From the NCBI GenBank assembly GCA_025451135.1, contig JANWKW010000035.1, forward strand, positions 1 to 15,235: DNA of 15,235 bases. Direction: 5' to 3'. Both the position numbers and the translations under genes were made by a program. How positions within the stretch are numbered: position 1 is the stretch's first letter; the number at the start of each line of letters is the position of its first letter. The notes under the pieces were generated by a model that had not been told where the DNA came from, ran no database searches, and worked only from the letters and a program-made list of their open reading frames with translations. Below are positions 8,534 to 14,248 of the stretch, one piece after another. The DNA is from Vulcanimicrobiia bacterium. GTDB taxonomy: Bacteria; Vulcanimicrobiota; Vulcanimicrobiia; Vulcanimicrobiales; Vulcanimicrobiaceae.

Positions 8534-8719
8534 CTAGTTCATGCACTCCAGGGCGTCGTCGCGGAACTGCTGGTGCGCCGCTTTGTAGGTGTCGACGGCC
8601 GTTTGGAGTTGGGCTTTGGATGCGCCCGGGATCGCCGCCAGCCGCTGGTGCAGATCGTCGATGGACTGGGCGTGCGCGTCGATGTGGTCTGCGGCTTGCG
8701 CTTGCGAAGAACTGTCCAC
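8534..8719 (-). CDS. 61-aa helical protein translationally coupled to the STAND gene
   Basis: A short gene opening at GTG (MDSSSQAQAADHID) and ending DDALECMN. It is polar and predicted helical, with two helix-like segments (IDDLHQRLAAI, and QLQTAVDTYKAAHQQF) split by PGAS, and a near-terminal Cys. I do not recognise a family. The start is supported by a strong AGGAGG at 8730-8735, which overlaps the TAG stop of the large upstream gene, though its 10-nt spacing to GTG is long. The 14-bp gap and overlapping signals imply co-translation with the GAF-NB-ARC protein, so it may be a partner or regulator. The frame stays open far upstream, but that extension is antiframe to the large gene and rejected. 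Confidence 0.7.
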   Translation of the reverse strand: MDSSSQAQAADHIDAHAQSIDDLHQRLAAIPGASKAQLQTAVDTYKAAHQQFRDDALECMN

Positions 8720-8729
8720 GATACTCGTT

Positions 8730-8735
8730 CCTCCT
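8730..8735 (-). promoter_or_regulatory. Strong Shine-Dalgarno overlapping the STAND stop codon
   Basis: AGGAGG on the minus strand shares two bases with the TAG at 8734-8736 and precedes the GTG at 8719 by 10 nt. It decides the start of the 61-aa gene and indicates coupling. Confidence 0.7.
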
Positions 8736-11631
8736 AGGCGGCTCCGGCCGCCCGCTTCTGTGGGATACGTTGGCTTATCGCCGCCAACTCCAGGACCTGC
8801 AGTTCGCTGAGACGCGCGCCGGCGCGCAGGCGCTCCCCGAGTTCCGCTTCGTCGTACGCCCGCGCGAGCGCGCGCATCAGGCGTTCGTAGCCGTACTGCT
8901 CGGTCTTCTGGCGGCTTCCGCCGTCGACGTACCGCGCGTCGGTGAACCCGACGATGGCGCAGGCCCGCTCGTGATCGCCGACCAGTCCGCCGAGCACGGC
9001 GTGATGCTCCAAGGCGTTCATCATCCAGCGCGCGCCCGAGGCCTTGAGCAGACGCAGGGCGTCGGCGAGGCAGTCGCGCGCCTCTTCGAAGTCGTCGACC
9101 GCCATCGCGTAGGCGGCCAGGTTGCAGAGCGCGAGCGCCAGCGGCGCCGTGTTGAGATGGGCGAACGTCTCGCGCGCCTTCCGCGCGATCGCCTGGGCGG
9201 CCGCGAAGTTGCCGGCCGCGAATTCGAGCTCGCCGAGGTTGAGGAGCGCGCTCCCGTGCCATTCGCTGCCGACGCGCTCGCGCGCGGCGACCGCGGTGAA
9301 ACGCCGGCGCGCCAGATCGAGGTCGCCGCGTTGGAGATCGGTCACCGCCCAGTTGCGCAGGACGGCGTTGGTGGTGAGCGCCGAGAGCGCGTCCGGCGAG
9401 CCGTACGCCTCTGCGAACATCGCGTCGGCCTCGTCGAACCGGTTGGCGTCGCGATAGATGGCGCCGAGATGCGCGAGGCCGCGCGCGATCTCGTTCGGAT
9501 CGGCGGTCTCGCGTGCCGCGACCAACCCGCGCGTCGCGGTCGCCTCGCGCAGTGCGAGCGGCCGGCCGACCAGCCATTCGAGGTGCGTGCGATGGCGGAG
9601 CACGCGCGCTTTCGTCAACCCGTCCCCGGGCGCATCGAGCAGGTCGTGGGCGGCGTCGAACCAGCGGATCGCTTCGTGCGGCGTCGTCAGCAACTCGGGC
9701 AATTCGATGCCCGCCAGCAGGCGCAGGCCGACGGCCCGGTCGTTGCTGCGGAAGATCGACCAATCCAACGCACCGCGCAGGTTGTCGATCTCGGGCGCGA
9801 GCCGCTCGCGCCACTGCACGTCTTCGAGCGACTCGGCCAGCGGCACCAGGTCGTGCACGAGATCGGCATAGTAGCGCGCGTGCTTGGCGGCGACCGCGTG
9901 CGTCTCGCCGGCCTCGTCCAGACGCTCGCGGCTGTATTCGCGGATCGAGTGGAGCATGCGGTAGCGCGGATCCGCGGCGCTCGGATCGACGACCACGAGC
10001 GATTTGGCGACCAGCGCCGAGAGCAGCTCGAGCACGCGCCACGCGTCGAGTTCGGCATCCGCGCAGGCGGCTTGGGCGGCGTCGAGCGTCCAGCCGCCGG
10101 CGAAGATCGAGAGCCGGCGGAAGACGGCCCGCTCGGCCGCGTCGAGCAGATCGAAGCTCCAGTCGATCAGCGCGTGCAGGGTCTGCTGGCGCGGCATCCG
10201 TCCGGTCCCGGTCTGCGCCAGCAGACGGAACCGCTCGTCGAGCTTTCCCGAGAGCTGACGCGGGCTCAGCACGACGGTCTTGGATGCGGCCAGCTCTATC
10301 GCCAGCGGAATGCCGTCGAGCTGGCGACAGATCTCGGCCACGACGCCCACGTTCTGGTCGGTGAGCGCGAAGCGTTTGTCGACCGATGCCGCCCGTTCGA
10401 CGAAGAGCGCGATCGCGGCGCTGCGCATCCCCGCGGCGGCGCTCAGCTCGGCGGTGCCGCTCTCGGGAACCTCTAGGGAGGGCAGACGATACGCCTGTTC
10501 GCCGGCGATGTCGAGCGCCTGACGGCTCGACGCCAGCACCTTGATGCCGGGGCACCCCGCCAGGATCGCGGCGATGATGTGGCCGCTCGGTTCGACCAGA
10601 TGCTCGCAGTTGTCGAACACGAGCAGCGCGTGTTTGTTCTTGAGCGCCCCGATCAGGTTATCGAGCGGCTCGCCGGTCGCGGGGAGCTTGAGGCCGACCG
10701 CCTGCGCGATCGTCGACGGGATGTAGTCTCCGCTCGCGAGCGGAGCCAGTTCGACCAGCCACGTGCCGTCGACGAAGCCGGCCGCCGCATTCGCCGCGAC
10801 CTGCAGCGAGGTGCGTGTCTTCCCGACGCCGCCCGAGCCGACCAGCGTCACGAGGGCGTGGCGGTCGAGCAGGTCGCGGATCTCCACGATCTCGGCATCG
10901 CGTCCGACGAACGAGGTCACCGCGCGCGGCAGGTTGTTGCGCGGGGCCGTGGCGCCTTGCGACCGCAGCCGCGGATCGAGCGCCGCCATCGCCATGCCGG
11001 CGGCCTCGGCCAGCCCCGCCAACGCGTGCCGGTCTTCGGGCTCGAACTCGGCGTGCTTCGTGGCCAGCGCGAGGAATCCGATCAGATCGCCGCCGGCCAT
11101 CATCGGGAATGCGATCCGACCGGGAGCCGGCGAGCCGAGCGCGTGCGGATCGGCCGGCGCCGCCGTGGAGCGCAGCCGGATCGCGAGCGGATCGTCGGCT
11201 TCGACACTTGCGAGCGGCACGTCGTAGGACGACGCCTCGGCGGTATACGTCCCGCGACGCAGGAGGTAGATCGCGCTGGCGGTCGCGCCCATGTGGTGGT
11301 CGACCGCCTCCACGACGCGACGCAACACCTGCTGCGGATCGTTGAACGAAGTCAGTTCCTTGCGCAGCCGGGCGACGGCTTCGCGCGCCTCGCGGCGGCG
11401 CTTGGTGAAGGCCGCTTCCACGGCCGCTTCGACCCGCTGGTGCAGCGGCCGGAACGCCAGCGTCGCGATCAGCACGATCGCGATCTCGATGGTCGTGCTC
11501 GCCAACCGCGAGCGATCCGCGACGTATTTCTCCGCCCACCACTCGCCCAAGGCGAAGAGCAGCACGACGACGGTGGTAACCGCGCCGTACGCATACGCGC
11601 GCAGGCGCCGGCTCGTACCGATAGCGCTCAC
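8734..11631 (-). CDS. Membrane-anchored GAF - NB-ARC (STAND) ATPase - TPR protein
   Basis: A 965-aa multidomain protein. Two membrane helices (about 14-32 and 47-62) precede a charged linker (FTKRRREAREAVARLRKEL) and a GAF-like sensor domain, about 100-220 (VVEAVDHHMGATASAIYLL to GFLALATKHAEFEPEDRHAL). The NB-ARC core opens NLPRAVTSFVGRD, with Walker A GSGGVGKT (265-272, Lys271), Walker B LLVFDN (Asp340) and the winged-helix segment RYRMLHSIREYSRERL. TPR-like helices fill about 690-930. These ATPases resemble the sensor parts of AfsR/LuxR-type regulators, but no DNA-binding domain is present at either end, so it may signal through its partners. GTG start at 11631 is supported by AGGAG 5 nt upstream. 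It diverges from the SnoaL operon by 47 bp and is followed by the coupled 61-aa gene. Confidence 0.88.
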   Translation of the reverse strand: MSAIGTSRRLRAYAYGAVTTVVVLLFALGEWWAEKYVADRSRLASTTIEIAIVLIATLAFRPLHQRVEAAVEAAFTKRRREAREAVARLRKELTSFNDPQQVLRRVVEAVDHHMGATASAIYLLRRGTYTAEASSYDVPLASVEADDPLAIRLRSTAAPADPHALGSPAPGRIAFPMMAGGDLIGFLALATKHAEFEPEDRHALAGLAEAAGMAMAALDPRLRSQGATAPRNNLPRAVTSFVGRDAEIVEIRDLLDRHALVTLVGSGGVGKTRTSLQVAANAAAGFVDGTWLVELAPLASGDYIPSTIAQAVGLKLPATGEPLDNLIGALKNKHALLVFDNCEHLVEPSGHIIAAILAGCPGIKVLASSRQALDIAGEQAYRLPSLEVPESGTAELSAAAGMRSAAIALFVERAASVDKRFALTDQNVGVVAEICRQLDGIPLAIELAASKTVVLSPRQLSGKLDERFRLLAQTGTGRMPRQQTLHALIDWSFDLLDAAERAVFRRLSIFAGGWTLDAAQAACADAELDAWRVLELLSALVAKSLVVVDPSAADPRYRMLHSIREYSRERLDEAGETHAVAAKHARYYADLVHDLVPLAESLEDVQWRERLAPEIDNLRGALDWSIFRSNDRAVGLRLLAGIELPELLTTPHEAIRWFDAAHDLLDAPGDGLTKARVLRHRTHLEWLVGRPLALREATATRGLVAARETADPNEIARGLAHLGAIYRDANRFDEADAMFAEAYGSPDALSALTTNAVLRNWAVTDLQRGDLDLARRRFTAVAARERVGSEWHGSALLNLGELEFAAGNFAAAQAIARKARETFAHLNTAPLALALCNLAAYAMAVDDFEEARDCLADALRLLKASGARWMMNALEHHAVLGGLVGDHERACAIVGFTDARYVDGGSRQKTEQYGYERLMRALARAYDEAELGERLRAGARLSELQVLELAAISQRIPQKRAAGAA

Positions 11632-11678
11632 GTCGTCTCCTGAGGGAAAGCTCCCCCGGATGCGTAACCATCGATCAT

Positions 11679-12086
11679 ATGCACTCCGACAAGACGGACA
11701 TCGATGCCGCCGCGAGATCGTTCTTCGACGCCTTCACCAACGGTGGGGGCGCACCCTCGAACATCGACCGCCTCTACCGCCTGTTCCTCCCGGAATGCAT
11801 CATCGTGGGCGTCGCGGCCGGCACCGCCAAGGTCTACGATCTGGCGGGCTTCGTCGAGCCCCGCCGGACGATCTTGAGCGACGGTACGCTGACCGGGTTC
11901 CGCGAGGAAGAGCTCTCCGAGCACACCACCGTCGCCGGCAGCATCGCGCAGCGGACGAGCCGCTACGGCAAATCGTGGACGGCCGGCGGCCGATCGCATA
12001 CCGGCTCGGGCGTGAAGTCGTTGCAGTTCGTCCGAATGCCCGACGGTTGGCGGATCGCCGCACTGCTCTGGGAGGACGACGCATGA
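11679..12086 (+). CDS. SnoaL/NTF2-like (DUF4440-type) protein
   Basis: A 135-aa protein with the layout of an NTF2-like cone fold: an N-terminal helix (DAAARSFFDAFTN), a second helix and strand (NIDRLYRLFLPECIIVG), then the long curved strands ending SLQFVRMPDGWRIAALLWEDD. The motif of a helix followed by late paired strands and a W-R-I-x-x-L-x-W end is typical of SnoaL-like/DUF4440 proteins. Members are small ligand-binding proteins or enzymes of varied role; substrate is unknown. No Shine-Dalgarno is seen before the ATG; TAACCA at 11665-11670 could be a -10 of a leaderless transcript. Its TGA overlaps the next ATG (ATGA), so it is translationally coupled to the zincin. Confidence 0.75.
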   Translation: MHSDKTDIDAAARSFFDAFTNGGGAPSNIDRLYRLFLPECIIVGVAAGTAKVYDLAGFVEPRRTILSDGTLTGFREEELSEHTTVAGSIAQRTSRYGKSWTAGGRSHTGSGVKSLQFVRMPDGWRIAALLWEDDA

Positions 12087-12481
12087 AGCCGCTCAGCACG
12101 ACCGAGTTCGAGCAGGTCGTCGACGAAGCGCTGGACTCTCTGCCGAGGCGGTTCGCCGATCTCGTCCATAACGTCGCGATCTCGGTCGAAGAAGAACCGA
12201 CCGAGGAGGACCTGGCGCTCGACGACGGACACGGCGGCGACCACGACGACGACGTCGACGAAGACGGCGAGCCGTACGAACTGCTCGGGATCTACCGCGG
12301 CGTGGCGTTGACCGATCGCGCATACGGCGAACCGCCGATGCTGCCCGACGAGATCGCCGTCTTCCGCGGCCCGATCAATCGCTTCGCGCGCTCGCGTCGA
12401 GAAGCGGTCGACGAGATCCGCGAGACGGTCATCCACGAACTCGGCCATTACTTCGGCCTCGACGAGCACGAACTGCCGTAG
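12083..12481 (+). CDS. Minimal zincin metallopeptidase (Zincin_1 / PF06262-like)
   Basis: A 132-aa zinc-binding protein of the small metallopeptidase family with a fold reduced to the active-site core. The HExxH motif is HELGH (His118, Glu119, His122) followed by YFGLDEHEL, where an acidic residue probably gives the third zinc ligand. Upstream LLGIYRGVAL and PDEIAVFRGPI match the family's strands, and RREAVDEIRETVIHELGH its active helix. Unlike short relatives it carries an acidic/His insert at residues 47-63. GGAGG lies 7 nt before the ATG, inside the preceding gene, whose stop it overlaps by 4 nt. The substrate is unknown; proteolysis is a family expectation. Confidence 0.85.
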   Translation: MKPLSTTEFEQVVDEALDSLPRRFADLVHNVAISVEEEPTEEDLALDDGHGGDHDDDVDEDGEPYELLGIYRGVALTDRAYGEPPMLPDEIAVFRGPINRFARSRREAVDEIRETVIHELGHYFGLDEHELP

Positions 12482-12483
12482 GC

Positions 12484-13005
12484 GTGCGACTCAAGCGCGT
12501 CACCGCCGCGAACTGGCTGGAAGCCGACGCGTCCGGCGGAGCGATGGTCGACGGCGCCGGGTTGATCGCGTCGGTCGAAGGCGCGGTCCGCTTCGGCCGG
12601 GACGTCCCGCCGGACGTGTGCCGGGCGTTCTGGTCGGCCGCCGGTGCGATCGGCTACGCGCAGTTCTATGCGCCCGTCCTGACGCTGGCCTCGCAGCAGG
12701 TCTTGCGCGTCGCGGATTTCGCCTTAGAGCAGTTCTGCATACAGAAGAAGAGCGTAGTCGATCGCGAGCCGTTCTTCGCGCGCCTCAAGCGTCTGCGGAC
12801 GGCCGATCTGATCGGCCCGCAGCAGTACAACCGCTGGGACGGCCTGCGCAGCCTACGCAACGCCGCGACGCATCCGCGCTTCGTCGAACAGCTGAGCCCG
12901 GCGATGGCGCTCGAGCTCATCACGACCGTCGCCGCCGCGATCAACGCCTTGCCGTGGACCTATCGCCCGAGCGCGTCCAACAGCGGGCGGATCGCCTCGC
13001 CGTAG
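12484..13005 (+). CDS. HEPN-like helical protein, possible RNase
   Basis: A 173-aa mostly helical protein. The second half reads FFARLKRLRTADLIGPQQY then RWDGLRSLRNAATHPRF, in which R125-NAAT-H130 fits the R-x4-6-H signature of HEPN domains. HEPN proteins are often metal-free RNases or nucleotide-binding partners in toxin-antitoxin and defence systems; whether this one is catalytic is not shown. GTG at 12484 is 2 bp after the zincin stop, with no Shine-Dalgarno, so translation is probably coupled. The C-terminal 46 bp overlap the convergent sulfotransferase end. A related family is DUF4145-like. I see no adjacent antitoxin such as a MNT nucleotidyltransferase. Confidence 0.55.
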   Translation: MRLKRVTAANWLEADASGGAMVDGAGLIASVEGAVRFGRDVPPDVCRAFWSAAGAIGYAQFYAPVLTLASQQVLRVADFALEQFCIQKKSVVDREPFFARLKRLRTADLIGPQQYNRWDGLRSLRNAATHPRFVEQLSPAMALELITTVAAAINALPWTYRPSASNSGRIASP

Positions 13006-14084
13006 GCATCCGCCGTCTTGAGCGACGTGCGGTAGATCGGCCGCCGGACCTGGGCGACGCTGGCGGTCTTGACCGGGCGTTCGGTCTTGTAGAACTCGAG
13101 GCAGCGGTCGTCCCAGGGCAGGCCGCAGTACGCGACGATGCGCCGGGCCTGCGTCTCGAGATCGTCGACAACGTCTTCGTAGTCCACTTCGAGCATCGCG
13201 CCCGGCGGCAGCGCGGTGCGCCAGTGCTCCATGAGCCGAAGATAGCCGCGGCAGTACCGGCCGAGCTCGCCCAGATCGCACGTCCACGCGAGCCCGCCCG
13301 CTGCGAACGAGTTCGAGAAGCACGAGAGGCACGTCTCGACCGGGTCGCGCCGCGCGTGGATCATCCGGGCGTTCGGAAGCGCGAGATGGATCAGGCCCGC
13401 GAACCGGAAGTTCGCCGGCATCTTGTCGGTGACCCGAAGGGCCGACGGCGGTGCGATCTTCGCGATCTCGGCCACATAGCGTTCGCCCAGGGCGCGGAGC
13501 GACGTCCCGCCGGGCCCGAGCATCTCGGCGGTGATGTCGTCGAAGATCGTGCGTTCGCCGGCCGCGAAGACCGCCGGATGACTCGCGAGGATCTGCTCGA
13601 TCAGCGTCGTCCCCGATCGCGGCATGCCGAAGATGAAGATGGGCCGGTCCGAGGCGCACCCGGTCGCCCGTCGCTCGGCAAGGTAGGCCGAGCTGAACGT
13701 CGCGGCGATCTGCTCGAAGGCCCGAAGGGTCGCGGTCTCATCGTAGTCGCCGGCCGCGCGTGCCGCCGCATTGGCCACCCGGAAGTGATCGAAACCCCTG
13801 GCATGCTCGCCGCGCCCGATGGCGAGCCTGCCGAGGGCGAAGTTGATCTCGGCCGTCTCGGGGCCCGGCGCGGCCCCGGCCAGGGCCGCAAGCGTGGCGA
13901 CGTGGGCATCGGAAAGGGCCTCGGGTGCGATCTCCGCTAGGAGCCGGTAGGGCTCCCCGCGTCCCGGCTCGGCAGCGATGGCTAGGACCAGCGCCGGAAC
14001 GGCGTCGGCGATCCGGCCTTCTTCGAGAAACCTCTTTCCCTGCTGGCCCCAGTTCTCCGGGGCCGGAACGTCCGGTGGCGCCAT
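12960..14084 (-). CDS. TPR-sulfotransferase
   Basis: A 374-aa protein with an N-terminal TPR-like helical segment (GKRFLEEGRIADAVPALV, and FALGRLAIGRGEHARGFDHF) followed by a sulfotransferase domain. The PAPS 5'-phosphosulfate loop is FIFGMPRSGTTLIEQIL, with Arg156-Ser157-Gly158-Thr159-Thr160. The 3'-phosphate site is RRDPVETCLSCF (Arg246, Asp247). The domain would transfer sulfate from PAPS onto an acceptor such as a glycan, lipid or protein; the acceptor is unknown. Bacterial TPR-sulfotransferases of this layout are usually about this length or longer. The ATG lacks a Shine-Dalgarno and AT-rich TATTAC lies 5 nt upstream. It is divergent from flagellin with 164 bp between. Confidence 0.9.
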   Translation of the reverse strand: MAPPDVPAPENWGQQGKRFLEEGRIADAVPALVLAIAAEPGRGEPYRLLAEIAPEALSDAHVATLAALAGAAPGPETAEINFALGRLAIGRGEHARGFDHFRVANAAARAAGDYDETATLRAFEQIAATFSSAYLAERRATGCASDRPIFIFGMPRSGTTLIEQILASHPAVFAAGERTIFDDITAEMLGPGGTSLRALGERYVAEIAKIAPPSALRVTDKMPANFRFAGLIHLALPNARMIHARRDPVETCLSCFSNSFAAGGLAWTCDLGELGRYCRGYLRLMEHWRTALPPGAMLEVDYEDVVDDLETQARRIVAYCGLPWDDRCLEFYKTERPVKTASVAQVRRPIYRTSLKTADAYGEAIRPLLDALGR

Positions 14085-14149
14085 CGGTAGTAATAGTCGG
14101 CAGTAATGGGCGGCCCGAAGAGCCGAAGCCGGGGGGCTGGGGTCGAGGC

Positions 14150-14176
14150 TAAAGTGCTTCTCGGGAGTGCCGATAT
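14150..14176 (+). promoter_or_regulatory. Sigma-28 (FliA) promoter of the flagellin gene
   Basis: TAAAGTGC at 14150-14157, an 11-nt spacer, then GCCGATAT at 14169-14176. The known sigma-28 consensus is TAAAGTTT-N11-GCCGATAA, so the -35 matches 6 of 8, the -10 matches 7 of 8, and the spacing is exact. Transcription would start near 14183, giving an untranslated leader of about 65 nt before the GTG at 14249. Confidence 0.88.
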
Positions 14177-14188
14177 TCTGAGGAGAGT

Positions 14189-14201
14189 GGCCAGGATGGC
14201 C
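14189..14201 (+). promoter_or_regulatory. Leader hairpin with a CsrA-like GGA loop
   Basis: GGCC-AGGAT-GGCC forms a 4-bp stem with a 5-nt loop carrying GGA, in the flagellin leader. CCAGGATGG is close to the CsrA/RsmA target core ACARGGAUG. A second GGA site overlaps the Shine-Dalgarno (ATGGAGGAG, 14236-14244). This is the two-site arrangement known for CsrA control of flagellin in Bacillus, but no csrA gene is in view. Confidence 0.35.
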
Positions 14202-14248
14202 GATCTGTCGATCTCACTGACGAGTGCGATCTGCCATGGAGGAGTCCC

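Noticed and set aside
7111..10476. 1121-codon open frame on the plus strand
   Set aside because: It crosses the sedolisin in another frame and then runs antisense to the STAND gene. Composition is Arg/Ala-rich with no recognisable motif.
8720..10555. Long upstream extension of the 61-aa gene's frame
   Set aside because: It is a different frame of the STAND gene and Arg-rich. Only the last 61 codons follow a proper ribosome site.
12618..13940. 440-codon plus-strand frame opposite the sulfotransferase
   Set aside because: Antisense to a gene with clear PAPS-binding motifs, and no domain in the alternative reading.
14085..14149. AGTAAT direct repeat upstream of the sulfotransferase as an operator
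   Set aside because: Only two six-base copies are seen, which is not enough to claim a binding site.
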